Source: Megaustenia siamemsis
Lineage: Eukaryota > Mollusca > Gastropoda > Stylommatophora > Ariophantidae
NCBI GenBank assembly: GCA_032433765.1
Contig: JAVIAB010000051.1
Span: 147,711,275 to 147,775,274 of the forward strand
Direction: 5' to 3'
DNA: 64,000 nt
The first letter of the stretch is position 1. Each line of letters starts with the position of its first letter. Below the pieces are notes generated by a model that was not told the origin of the DNA, made no database searches, and saw only the letters and a program-made list of their open reading frames with translations. Below are positions 22,541 through 33,428 of the stretch, piece after piece. The translations under genes were made by a program, and so were the position numbers.

Positions 22541-23170
22541 TCATAACCTCTTTAATAGGTCGTAGAGGGATGAGGTCATGAGTCCTCTGGCACTAATCTC
22601 CACAGAACACACTCTAATCTGGAACCCCCGCTGCCCCAGCTCGGTGGCAAGATCCTTGTATTTGACTAGTTTAAATAAATGATGTTCCTCTATCCAGGAT
22701 TCGAATGGCACTGTGAGCCCTATTTAAGATGACGTGGGTCATATTTGACGTGTAAAGTGCAATGTCCGATCTAATTTTACATCTCTTGATGCACTCTGGG
22801 TATTTCCCTCACCCTGAAGGTCAACAGCCACCTGCCAGTCATTCGTTTTGTCCTGGATGGTTGAGTCGCTCCAGTTGTTTTGCTTGTGCTTGCGGCTTGT
22901 CCAGCTCTAAACAAATAGGTGTTTGTTGTGGCTGGTCGAACTTTAGTGTTGGCCTTCATCCGCGCCCCATCCTCGATGGCAGTCAATTTATGCATCACTT
23001 TGTTGTGGCTGGTCGAACTTTAGTGTTGGTCTTCAACCGCGCCCCATCCTCCCTCGCCACGTGTACCTCCCTAGCGCTGCATGAGGAGAGAACATGCTCC
23101 ATCGTCTGTCTTCCTTTCCAAAGAGGACATCAATTGTAATCTGTCTTTCTCCACTTCACAAGGTTGCAGG
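22541..23170 (-). pseudogene. C-terminal fragment of an R2-like (restriction-like endonuclease) LINE
   Basis: On the minus strand, a zinc-knuckle-like piece (CPLWKGRQTMEHVLSSCS, with H-x4-C intact but the second cysteine changed to W) is followed by CIKRCKIRSDIALYTS, which resembles the RPDIVLYS core of the PD-(D/E)XK-type nuclease, and then KLVKYKDLATELGQRGF and SARGLMTSSLYDLLKRL. This order, CCHC then nuclease, is that of R2-type elements. A TTTGTTGTGGCTGGTCGAAC segment is duplicated (22922 and 23001). The fragment has several stops. Confidence 0.55.
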
Positions 23171-23224
23171 CTGACAGTAGAAGGCCGTACATAAATCTGT
23201 TTATGTAGCTGAGCCGCAGCGGTG

Positions 23225-23440
23225 CCATATACTACATGTCATTCCATGCAGAGGCTGGGTGAACCCAGGAGCCTTGTCGACCAGAAAGAGCAAAAATCTG
23301 ACACTTCTGGGGATTGAATCCGGACCTTTCTGATCAGGAAGCGAGTACCCCCCCCCCCCCCTCAGCCACCAGGAAGCGAGTTACCCCCCCCAGCCAACAG
23401 GAAGCGAGTACCCCCCAGCCACCAGGAAGCGAGTACGCCC
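23225..23440. repeat. SINE-like remnant followed by GGAAGCGAGT/poly(C) tandem
   Basis: GAGGCTGGGTGAACCCAGGA resembles part of the family 2 SINE body, and GGGGATTGAATCCGGACC is a box B-like sequence. From about 23335 units with AGGAAGCGAGTACCCCCC and CAGCCACC repeat four times, including C runs of up to 14. Confidence 0.6.
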
Positions 23441-24389
23441 TCAGCGATCGAGAATCCCGCATGATGACATTACAGACGCTTCCTTATTTTAAATTAAATA
23501 TTTCAAACAATTCAACTCAAGTTCAAAATTAACATTAATTGACCGTCTATTGTGTATTCATTAAACGCTTAATACATTTCCAATGAGCTAATTTTCTACT
23601 GAAATAACGTTTTTGCTAATAACAATTTAACACTAGCTCCTACCATGACCCAAGCAAACACAGACAAATAAGCAGCAGACAAATAAATACTAGGTACTTT
23701 TATCTGTAACTTAACATAATTATTGCGGTAATTATTCAATTCTTATCCTCTCATTGCTAGACTGGGAAGAAAGACAAGTGTCGTGTATCAATGCAGTCTG
23801 TCATAAACGACTTCTAAGCCACGTCATCTGTAGACAGACTTATTTTGCGTGTTGTCTACAGAAGTTAATAGCAGGGATAAGGACAATGCCTCAGCGGTTT
23901 TTAATGAGCTCATCTGTCGGGACTTTCTGCTCATGGTTGACGTGGAGTGTCTTCATTATGACAGCGGGTAATCTGCCTTACAGACGACAACTCTTGTCGT
24001 CTGCTACCGACAGAACATCGGAAATCAGAGCGATTATTGCATTGTTATTGTCGTCTGTACGTGACCTGATTTCACACAATTTCCCCCGCTCTGTTTATGT
24101 ATGTGATTTCTTACAACTCTTCAATCTTATCCGTTGCCTGTTTTATTACCCTCGGACGCAACTGAAACAGACAAATGTGGGAAATGGACCGGAACAAGAA
24201 GTCAAACTGTGGATCTCAAATAAACCATCAGAATAATCTCCATCCACACAAGCCCTATCAACCTTTATGTTTTCCTCTTTTTGTGTCTTCTTCTCAGGGT
24301 CGGCTCAATGTACCAATAACTCGGACAGTTGCTCGGGGCGCGACATGTGCTTAGGGCGCCTCAGGATCATCCAACATTTTTAGTATGTT
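23441..24389. other. No recognised feature
   Basis: Unique-looking intronic DNA. A 160-codon open frame at 23754-24236 has no motif I recognise and no codon pattern that convinces me. Confidence 0.4.
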
Positions 24390-24402
24390 CCTTGTGAACA
24401 TG

Positions 24403-24725
24403 CAACAGCCGGGGTTCGTAATCCTGGCGAGGACACCTGGGTTTTACTAATTCCCTAAAAATTAGTAGGAGCCGCGATAGCTCAGTGGTTAGTGAACTGG
24501 ACTACTACGGACAAGGGGTAGGGTTCGATCCCAACCGACGGCTCCGGGTTCACCCAGCCTTAAATGGGTACCAGATTTCTTCTGGGAAAGTAAAAGCAGC
24601 ACGGGCGTAATACCGACCACATTACCCCAAAAATCATGTGCTGAAGGTCTGTAAAATATAGGGTCACTAACACCATATTTCCCTATACGCCACTTGGCGT
24701 GACGGGGGGTACTTTACTTACTTTA
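24403..24725 (+). mobile_element. tRNA-derived SINE, family 2, copy 2
   Basis: A 13-bp duplication CCTTGTGAACATG flanks it (24390-24402 and 24726-24738). The tRNA-like head starts near 24468 (GGAGCCGCGATAGCTCAGTG; box B GGTTCGATCCCAAC), followed by the shared body (GGGTTCACCCAGCC, ATTACCCCAAAAATCATGTG) and tail. About 65 bp precede the head inside the duplication, which is unusual. Confidence 0.9.
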
Positions 24726-24835
24726 CCTTGTGAACATGTTTATAATTAAAGAAAGACGCCGAAGTTCAGCTTGCCCAGGACGCCAGCAACCATAGGACTG
24801 TCACTGCTTCTTCTTCTGTTTCTTTCTTACATCTC

Positions 24836-25890
24836 CTTGTGGAGTATGGGTCTTCAACAAACACAGACTCATCTCCCTGTGGAGCACGGGTCTTCAACAA
24901 ACACAGACTCATCTCCCTATGGAGCATGGGTCTTCAACAAACACAGACTCATCTCCCTGTGGAGCACGGGTCTTCAACAAACACAGACTCATCTCCCTGT
25001 GGAGCATGGGTCTTCAACAAACACAGACTCATCTCCCTGTGGAGCATGGGTCTTCAACAAACACAGACTCATCTCCCTATGGAGCATGGGTCTTCAACAA
25101 ACACAGACTCATCTCCCTGTGGAGCATGGGTCTTCAACAAACACAGACTCATCTCCCTGTGGAGCATGGGTCTTCAACAAACACAGACTCATCTCCCTGT
25201 GGAGCATGGGTCTTCAACAAACACAGACTCATCTCCCTATGGAGCATGGGTCTTCAACAAACACAGACTCATCTCCCTATGGAGCATGGGTCTTCAACAA
25301 ACACAGACTCATCTCCCTGTGGAGCACGGGTCTTCAACAAACACTTTCAGCTCCCTGTGGAGCATGGGTCTTCAACAAACACTTTCAGCTCCCTGTGGAG
25401 CATGGGTCTTCAACAAACACAGACTCATCTCCCTGTGGAGCACGGGTCTTCAACAAACACAGACTCATCTCACTGTGGTGCATGGGTCTTCAACAAACAC
25501 TTTCAGCTCCATGTGGAGCATGGGTCTTCAATAAACACTTTCAGCTCCCTGTGGAGTATGGGTCTTCATCAAACACTTTCAGCTCCCTGTGGAACATGGG
25601 TCTTCAACAAACACTTTCATCTCCCTGTGGAGCATGGGTCTTCAACAAACACTTTCAGCTCCCTGTGGAACATGGGTCTTCAACAAACACTTTCATCTCC
25701 CTGTGGAGCATGGGTCTTCATCAAACACTTTCAGCTCCCTGTGGAGCATGGGTCTTCATCAAACACTTTCAGCTCCCTGTGGAGCATGGGTCTTCATCAA
25801 ACACTTTCATCTCCCTGTGGAGCATGGGTCTTCATCAAACACTTTCAGCTCCCTGTGGAGCATGGGTCTTCAACAAACACTTTCCAAGAC
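24836..25890. repeat. 36/40-bp minisatellite derived from a LINE 3' end
   Basis: About 28 units with GTGGAGCATGGGTCTTCAAC. The first 12 or so are 40 bp with ACACAGACTCATCTCCCT, the later ones mostly 36 bp with ACACTTTCAGCTCCCT. The unit matches the complement of the 3' end of LINE family F (51148-51190, CTTGGAAAGTGTTTGTTGAA and GCTCCACTGGGAGC). Long open frames here are repeat artefacts. Confidence 0.92.
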
Positions 25891-26135
25891 GTTCTATTTC
25901 TTGTCGTTCTTTGAAGATCGATCTATGTTACCTTTCCAGGATGACGGATCTACTTTTTTTTACTTTACCTGGCTTGGCCATATCTATGACGTTTTTGCAG
26001 TCTATATTTTTACGGTACAGGATAGCCAATCCCATGCCCAACCCTCCTTCCTCCTTATGAAAATGCCTGGTAGGTAGGTAACAGAGCTACAGTTCTTTAC
26101 ACTCTCTTTGAGCCCGGTAGCGCACTTGCGTCTTT
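25891..26135 (-). mobile_element. LINE family F, internally deleted copy (5' end joined to 3' end)
   Basis: Read on the minus strand from 26135, it matches the family F 5' region at 48043 onward: GTGCGCTACCGGG, CTACCAGGCAT, AGGAGGGTTGGGCATGGGA, then the ATGGCCAAG start region and CGTCATCCTGGAAAG. It then jumps to the 3' end (AGAACGTCTTGGAAAGTG), which runs into the minisatellite. The whole coding middle is missing. Confidence 0.8.
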
Positions 26136-26514
26136 TTGTGTAGTTTATACACAATTCTAATTAAAATTTCAAAACAAAACTAATGATAATCTTAATAGAA
26201 TAAAATGATAATCTATATCAGGCTTCAGTTCTCAAGAGGATTCATGAAAGATAAAAGTTAAGTATAAAAATAATTCTAGTCTTATGTTGAGCTTAACTGG
26301 GCACACTAATCAATTTGATTTGTTTGTGTATACAGAACTTTAGAGCCATTAACCCAAAACAGGGGAAATAATAATAAATAAAGGAACATAGGAAAATAAA
26401 CTATGAGTACTGCCATATACTCTCACCTAGAAGCAACATGATGAAAGAAAAAAGGAAGTCACAGAAGCACAACATTAAACCCATGAACGCTAAGAAGAAG
26501 ACAATAAAAAAAAG
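26136..26514. other. No recognised feature
   Basis: AT-rich intronic DNA; nothing recognised. Confidence 0.4.
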
Positions 26515-26811
26515 GTAAAGTAAAGAGCCCCCGTCACGTCAAATGACGTATAGGGAATATGGTGTTAGTGGCCCGTCACGCCAAGTGACGTATATGGAAT
26601 ATGGTGTTAGTGGCCATACATTTTACAGACCTTCAGAACATTATTTTTGGGGTAATGTGGTCGGTATTAACCCCGTGCCGCTTTACTTTTCCAGAAAAAA
26701 ACCCGATGCCCATTTAAGGCTGGGTGAACCCGGAGGCCGTCGGTTGGGATAGAACCCTACCTCTTGTCCTTTGTAGTCCAGTTCACTAACCACTGAGCTA
26801 TCGTGGCTCTA
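26515..26811 (-). mobile_element. tRNA-derived SINE, family 2, copy 3
   Basis: On the minus strand the head is GAGCCACGATAGCTCAGTGG, followed by the family 2 body. The tail region is internally duplicated: a segment of about 40 bp with AATATGGTGTTAGTGG occurs at 26533-26572 and 26573-26613. The tail contains AGTAAAG-like simple sequence at the left edge. Confidence 0.88.
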
Positions 26812-27246
26812 TAAATTTCACAAAACGTAGCAGGAAAGCGTCTTTAATCCGGTAGCTTTCACAAATGAGTCAACATTGACTGCAAACAATGGCTACTTAG
26901 CAGGAAGTCATAGGATAACCATCGATTAGGGTTGGTGTCTCATGTACTGACAATCGATGTACTGGACTCCATGGTGTATAGTCCAGTGCAGTGCAATCCG
27001 TTCCAAGCGGAGAAGAAGAGAATGTGAGCATACAGTATAATTTATGTTGACACTAAGAACTGAAATGATGTAAATACTTCACGGCAAATCCAAGATCACA
27101 AGTCAGAGAACCTACGCTGTGCGCATTCATACATTGAAGCTGGTTACATTCGGTTTTAATAAAGGGGCTTTACAATACTGACTAACGTGTCTTTCGCGCC
27201 ATTTTGCTTTCATTTTTCGTTAGCATTAAATGTTCCGACGCGCATT
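26812..27246. other. No recognised feature
   Basis: Unique-looking intronic DNA. Confidence 0.4.
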
Positions 27247-27383
27247 ACTAGGGAGAAGTCTACATCTAAATGTCATTGTCAGAGCTTATGCAGGTAATCG
27301 TACCTCTAAATGTCATTTTTAGAACGCACCTATGCAATCTACTTCCCAATGTCATGTTTACAACCCACACAAGTAATCATACT
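27247..27383. repeat. 40-bp satellite, left block
   Basis: Divergent units of the array that continues at 29627 (TCTAAATGTCAT, ATGTCATGTTTACAACCCAC). It is cut by the Penelope-like element. Confidence 0.88.
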
Positions 27384-27384
27384 T

Positions 27385-28601
27385 CCTCCTACTAACAATG
27401 GTAACTTTTATGACCAGGTTAGTGGAGTAGCCAAGGGCACCAAGATGGGCCCCAGCTATGTTTGCCTATTTATGGGTTACCTTGAGTACCAATTTCTCAA
27501 TTCTTATCAGGGTCCCCTTCCCATCATATACCTCCGTTACATTGATGACTGCTTCGGACTTACCGATCTACCTGAGGATGACCTCTCCAGGTTTATCGAC
27601 TACATTGGTAGCTATCACAAAGCTATCAAGATCACATCTTGTATATCCACTTCCTCTGTCACCTTCCTAGATCTTATTGCTTCCTTGGGTACCTCGGGCC
27701 TCCACACCTCGGTTTTCTATAAACCTACGGACGCCCATTGTTATCTTCTCTATACTTCATCACATTCACCTTCTTGTCGTGATTCTATTCCGTTCTCACA
27801 GTTATTGCGTCTCCGTCGCATCTGCCAGGATGACGAAGATTTCCTCCAACAGGCTCACCTTATGTTAGGTTTCTTCAGCCACCGGCTTTATCCAGACTCG
27901 ATCCTCGAGTCTGCCCTCAAGCGGGACCTCCTCATCTCCCGTCCCGAGGCACTCACTCCTCCTAACCGCCCCCCCCCCCTTTTGAGAGAACTATATTCAC
28001 CCTCACCTATCATCCTCACAACTTAGCTGCTGTGAAGATACTCAGCCGCTACCGTTCCCTTCTCCTCTCTGATCCCACTACCCGTCTACTTTTCAGTGAT
28101 CCCCCAATGATCGCCTTCAAGCGCGACAGGAATTTGGGAGATATTATGGTTAGGAGCCATCTAGCTCGCTCCGACCCTCAGCACTTCGGGACGGCCCCTT
28201 GTGGTCGGAACTGTATCACCTGTGCCTATGTGCTCCCTACTGACTCGGTCTTATTCCCTAATGGACGGTTCGAGATCAAGCATGGCTTCACATTTATGTC
28301 CCGTAACATCATTTATGCCATCATATGTCAACGATGCCACATGACTTACATTGGCGAGAATGGTAGATGATTAGCGGTAAGATTTTGTGAACATCTACGA
28401 GATGTTCAACAGAATACTGGCACTCCAGTGTCTTCCCATTTCAGCTCCTCAGACCACAAGGGCAAAGACGACATCCATATCACTGGTATTGTCCTTTGTC
28501 ACTCTGGCGACCGCAGCCGATTTGCATTGGAGAATCGCCTCATAGTCAAGTATGGTTCGCTGACCCCACGAGGCATGAATGTATCACACTCGTACACATA
28601 G
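27385..28601 (+). pseudogene. Penelope-like reverse transcriptase plus GIY-YIG endonuclease, truncated, frameshifted
   Basis: The protein starts within reverse transcriptase motif 4 (NNGNFYDQVSGVAKGTKMGPS), has the catalytic RYIDDCFG (near 27538) and TFLDL, and loses frame in a C run at about 27968-27979. In the next frame it continues as FTLTYHPHNLAAVKIL, FKRDRNLGDIMVRSHL, CGRNCITC and the GIY-YIG start NIIYAIICQRCHMTYIGENG. A TGA at 28368-28370 replaces an arginine codon; the frame then continues with RFCEHLRDVQQ and ENRLIVKYGSLTPRGMN to TAG at 28599-28601. The homopolymer frameshift could be a sequencing error; the stop and the missing 5' half make it non-functional. Confidence 0.9.
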
Positions 28602-29456
28602 TTTCATTTCGGCTACTCCTTCCCTTTTGCATAGCCCTCTCTACCGCCCATGTTTTGGCTCTTTAGTCTATCTACTATGCCATGCTATTCAAAGTTCTTC
28701 TCCACTAGTCCCCATTGAGATACTTCGGTGTTATCCTATATACATTTTTTCTGTGCTACTTACCCCTCATATGTTTTTATTGCACCCCACTCTCATACAT
28801 CTCACTCTTTCCGCCTTTTGAGTACCTGTTATTCTACTGTTCTATTCTTTCTCCTTCGAGTTTGCACACTGACCTCGGTGTGAACTCCTCAGGTTAGTTG
28901 TGCGTTATGCGCACATTTCTACACATATGATTGTCCCCGTATGGATGTGCACATGAATGTATGTGTTCATATGTACGGGTATTGGTATATATAGATATAT
29001 ATATATCTATATGCATGCATGTGTGTGCTTGCTTGTATGCATATATATGTATGTGTATGTATATATATATGTATGTTGATATGTATAAGAATGTGCACGT
29101 CTGATTGTACGGGTATATATGTAAACACGCATCTGTGTATCTGTGTGTGTATACATGTATTTATGGGCCCTTACATACTTTCAGACATTGTCGGTGCCTT
29201 TGCAGTCGACGTAACCTAGACAGCGTTCCCCCGCTCGTGTATTTTTAGAACCCTTCACACCTGACCAGAGGGTATAATTACCGCTACACCCGTGGGACAA
29301 TTCCTTTCCCATTCTGACCAAGGTCCACGACACAGGGAAGTCAATTTTTTTTCTTTAACATATTTCGATTATTTTGTTTTGGATGTTTCGTTACTAGTTA
29401 GCCATGTAGGATTAGTTATATTTACTTACATATCTGTGTGTGTTGTTTGTTTGTTC

Positions 29457-29485
29457 CTGCTGAAGGCCTATTGAGCCGAAACGTC
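29457..29485 (+). ncRNA. Hammerhead-ribozyme-like motif of the Penelope-like element (candidate)
   Basis: CTGCTGAAGGCC, a short loop, then GCCGAAACGTC. This resembles the core of hammerhead ribozymes known from Penelope-like terminal repeats (CTGANGA, stem II, GAAAC, GTC), but the fourth core base is C instead of A. A related segment on the minus strand (35364-35394) has CTGAAGA, a GGCC/GGCC stem and GACACGTC. Catalytic activity is doubtful for both. Confidence 0.4.
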
Positions 29486-29626
29486 GTTCAAATCTGTGTC
29501 GTCTACTAACCACGTAAAGCTTTTACCAAACCATTTTTTCTATTTTTTAAAATTTTCCCTCACATTCAGCTTTACTGCAGCTTAGAATTTTTCGGCATTC
29601 ATTTGTATTTCTTTGCCTTAACCACC

Positions 29627-31160
29627 TAATCATACTACCCAATGTTATGTTTAGAACCCACACAAGGAATAATATTTCTCAATGCCATGTTTAGAACCCG
29701 TACAGGTAATCATACTTCTCAATGTCATGTTTAGAACCCACAGAGGTAATCATACTTCTCAATGTCATGTTTAGAACCCACACAGGTAATCATACTTCTC
29801 AATGTCATGTTTAGAACCCACACAGGTAATCACACTTCTCAATGTCATGTTTAGAACCCACACAGGTAATCACACTTCTCAATGTCATGTTTAGAACCCG
29901 CACAGGTAATCACACTACCCAATGTCATGTTTAGAACCCACACAGGTAATCACACTTCTCAATGTCATGTTTAGAACCCGCACAGGTAATCACACTTCTC
30001 AATGTCATGTTTAGAACCCGCACAGGGAATCATACTTCTCAATGTCATGTTTAGAACCCGCACAGGGAATCATACTTCTCAATGTCATGTTTAGAACCCA
30101 CACAGGGAATCATACTTCTCAATGTCATGTTTAGAACCCGCACAGGGAATCATACTTTTCAATGTCATGTTTAGAACCCACACAGGTAATCATACTTCTC
30201 AATGTCATGTTTAGAACCCACACAGGGAATCATACTTTTCAATGTCATGTTTAGAACCCGCACAGGGAATCATACTTTTCAATGTCATGTTTAGTACCCA
30301 CACAGGTAATCATACTTCTCAATGTCATGTTTAGAACCCGCACAGGTAATCACACTTCTCAATGTCATGTTTAGAACCCGCACAGGTAATCACACTTCTC
30401 AATGTCATGTTTAGAACCCGCACATGTAATCATACTTCTCAATGTCATGTTTAGAACCCGCACAGGTAATCACACTTCTCAATGTCATGTTTAGAACCCG
30501 CACAGGTAATCATACTTCACAATGTCATGTTTGATTAGAACCCGCACATGTAATTGTATCTTTAAATGTCAATTTCAGAACCCTCACATATAACCGTAAT
30601 TATAAATGTCAATTTCAGAACCCCCACATATAACCGTAACTCTAAATGTCAATTTCAGAACTCTCACATATAACCGTAACTCAAAATGTCAATTTCAGAA
30701 CCCTCACATATAACCGTAACTCTAAATGTCATATTCAGAACCCTCACATATAACCGTAACTCTAAATGTCATGTTCAAAACCTATAGATCTAATCGTAAC
30801 TCTAAATGTCATGTTCAGAACCCACACATGCATTCGCACCTCTAAATGTCATGTTCAGAACCTACATATAATCGTACCCCTAAGCGTCATTTTCAGAACC
30901 CATATATAATCGTACATCAGAATGTCATATTTAGAAGCCACGCGTGTAATCATACCTCCAAATGTCATATTCAGAATACACACAGGTAATATACCCCTAA
31001 ATTTCATGTTCACAGGTAATGTATCCCTAAATGTCATGTTCAGAACCCACACAGGTAATCCTGCCCTAAATGTCATGTTCAGAACCCACATCGGTAATCC
31101 TACCCTAAATGTCATGATTAGAATCCGCACAGATAATTGTACCCCTAAATTTTCCTGGTT
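29627..31160. repeat. 40-bp satellite, right block, two subfamilies
   Basis: From 29627 to about 30540 units carry AATGTCATGTTTAGAACCCR and CACAGGTAATCATACTTCTC. From 30545 on they shift gradually to TAACCGTAACTCTAAATGTC variants and become irregular after 30900. About 38 copies in all. Confidence 0.95.
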
Positions 31161-31659
31161 CATACATCTCTGGTTATGTATACCTATGAATGTCTTAATA
31201 GTTACCATTAAAAATATCATAGTTCATACCTCTTGTGTAAGCATACCTGTGACTATTCTGGCACATACTTCTAAGAAAAGATGGGGTACGCGTTTTCGTT
31301 TTGGGAATGACTACACCAAGGGGTATAGATACAAAAGTATCGATAGTCCGATAGTAACAGAATACGTATCAAGTTGTATAACGAGTAAGGCTTTGAAAAT
31401 ACATCGGTCTGTGCTGGGAATGAATGGAGAATGACTTCCCCATCAGTATTCATGTGGAAAACGTTTAGTAAAAGAAAACAATGTAGACCAACAGAATCGC
31501 TATGCAGAACAATCACTATGGAACTAGACCATATGGCTAGGATATAACTTAGACTTACAAGAACTAGCAGTAAATAGTTAATCGTGGAGAGCTATGACTT
31601 CTGTCCTATGTGCCTCGTCGGCCCGATAGGAGATTGAAAATAACATTATAAAAATTCTT
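31161..31659. other. No recognised feature
   Basis: Unique-looking intronic DNA. Confidence 0.4.
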
Positions 31660-31842
31660 CTTCTTCTTCTTCTACCTTTTTAGCTCCCAGTGGAGCATAG
31701 GTCTTCAATAAACATTTTCCAAGTCATTCTGTTTTTTGCCATTCTTTTAAGATCATTCCATGTCTTCCCCATCATCTTCATCTCTGTTTCTATCTGTCTT
31801 CTCCAAGAATTCCTTGGTTTTCCTCTTTGTCTTTTCTCCTGG
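31660..31842 (-). mobile_element. LINE family F 3' end fragment
   Basis: This is the complement of 51030-51190: TTTTTAGCTCCCAGTGGAGC, TCCCCATCATCTTCATC and TTCTCCAAGAATTCCTTGG. The left edge is a (TTC)n run, i.e. a (GAA)n tail on the minus strand. Confidence 0.88.
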
Positions 31843-32095
31843 AAATCTGGCTATCCCATACTGTAAAAAAAAAAAATAAGCCGAAAAAACTTCACAAACA
31901 TCGCCTAATGAGAGCAACATTTCAAACAACCAAAAACAAAATAAAATTACACATTATCCATTGCTATGCACCAACCAACGATAAGGATGATTTAGGTAAA
32001 GATGAATTCTATAAACAGCTACAATGTCAGATAGATAGATGCAAGGCGAGTCAAAGATATTATAATCTTGATGGGAGACCTAAATTATAACAATT
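31843..32095 (+). mobile_element. LINE family F 5' fragment with internal deletion
   Basis: CTGGCTATCCCATACTG, poly(A) and AAGCCGAAAAAACTTCACAA match 48141-48190. The sequence then jumps to the region of 48603 (CTAATGAGAGCAACATTT), missing about 400 bp that includes the start of the endonuclease domain. It joins the minus-strand 3' end at 31842 head to head. Confidence 0.85.
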
Positions 32096-32585
32096 ACCTT
32101 TGGGTAATGAAATGTTAGTGACTTCAGTGGTCTATGCCTTAGCCTCATGAGCTTAGGTGGATGGCTTCATCCCTTTACAGATAATATCTTGGATACCCAT
32201 TTACAGACACCGGATAGGCCTCAAAGAGCTTCAAATAAAAGCAAAGAAGGGCAACAATGGCCCGCGGATCAAAACTGGCTCGCCAAGCTATTCTGACCGG
32301 CCCATGTGCTTGATTTGAAAATTAATATTCCTTGAGTAAAGAACAATTACATCAATAAAAAGTCACACATAAATGCACAAACCCTAACTGGTAAGCTTTC
32401 AATTTATAATTTATTGTTGAATATTCTCCACTCCCCACACCAATTTTCTGTCTCACCTCCCTCCCTTTTATTCCACTCTCTTTTCTGTCTTCCACTCACC
32501 ATCATTAATAAAATGTTTACATTGCAAACGCCCGTGAATGCAAATTAGGTAATTTACATAGTGGCTTCATTAGATGATGATATTT
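32096..32585. other. No recognised feature
   Basis: Unique-looking intronic DNA. Confidence 0.4.
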
Positions 32586-32893
32586 GGCCCACGGCGCTTT
32601 CATAGTTTTCAGAGCTGGCCCACGGCGCCTTCATAGTTTTCAGAGCTGGCCTACGGCGCTTTCATAGTTTTCAGAGCTGGCCCACGGCGCTTTCATAGTT
32701 TTCAGAGCTGGCCCACGACGCTTTCATAGTTTTCAGAGCTGACCCACAGCGCTTTCATAGTTTTCAGAGCTGGCCCACGGCGCCTTCATAGTTTTCAGAG
32801 CTGGCCTACGGCGCTTTCATAGTTTTCAGAGCTGGCCCACGGCGCTTTCATAGTTTTCAAAGCTGCCCCACGGCGCTTTCATAGTTTTCAGAG
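32586..32893. repeat. 31-bp satellite (array C)
   Basis: About 10 units with CACGGCGCTTTCATAGTTTT at exactly 31-bp spacing (for example 32641 and 32672). Confidence 0.95.
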
Positions 32894-32896
32894 TTT

Positions 32897-33131
32897 GTGC
32901 TGGATAGTGTCGCTTCAAGAATCGAAACTCACGATGCGAGGCAGCATTCCTCACCTTCCCAGAGTAATATCCTGGTACCCATTTCTGCCAGCGGCTGGGT
33001 CAACCGCGGGAGTATTTTTTTTTTCAAACCATGAGTAAAACTCACACTGTTTCCAGCGGGAATCGAACACAGGTCGTCCGAACGTCGGTGGCCCAGTAGG
33101 GTAGTTTTCCCAACTAGGCTAACGAGGCCCC
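32897..33131 (-). mobile_element. tRNA-derived SINE, family 3, copy 1
   Basis: The minus-strand head is GGGGCCTCGTTAGCCTAGTT with box B GTTCGATTCCCGC. The body includes CAGCCGCTGGCAGAAATGGG and GGGAAGGTGAGGAATGC. The body recurs in the opposite orientation at 45100-45195. Confidence 0.75.
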
Positions 33132-33428
33132 CAATTTTCTTTTACTAACTAATTTAAATTTGAATGAGCTAATTTAACTGTAAACAGCAATGCCACATCA
33201 CACACATTTATACTGTAGGAACAACAGCAGAGCTATTGTTATCATGACTCAATTCTGTTGTTGAGTATTTATTAATATACATTCCTACTTATACTTTTGT
33301 GTTTTTTCTTACAGTTACTTCCCTTTGAGATAATCGTAAGAAGAGCATTAAATGTGCGCACTTGCTATGCGCCGTGTTTACAGCACGGTGTGTTATTTAC
33401 ACCTTAAATCCAACACAGTTAACTTCAT

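Larger units (their letters stand above)
27384..29626 (+). mobile_element. Penelope-like retroelement, 5'-truncated
   Basis: The element lies inside the 40-bp satellite and is bounded by a 10-bp duplication TAATCATACT (27374-27383 and 29627-29636). It holds the C-terminal half of a reverse transcriptase, a linker and a GIY-YIG endonuclease, then about 1 kb of non-coding 3' sequence including (AT/GT)-rich simple repeats (28950-29160) and a hammerhead-like motif at 29457-29485. Confidence 0.9.

Noticed and set aside
22762..23139. 125-codon plus-strand open frame
   Set aside because: The opposite strand carries recognisable LINE nuclease sequence; the plus-strand frame is its shadow.
24468..24560. 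Possible tRNA genes at 14228, 20020, 24470, 26750 and 33050
   Set aside because: Box A and box B are present but the sequences do not fold into complete tRNAs and are followed by shared SINE bodies and target duplications.
24771..26077. Open frames of 160-429 codons with repeats of the type SSPCGAWVFNKH
   Set aside because: All three frames are open because of a 36/40-bp tandem array derived from a LINE end; no gene structure.
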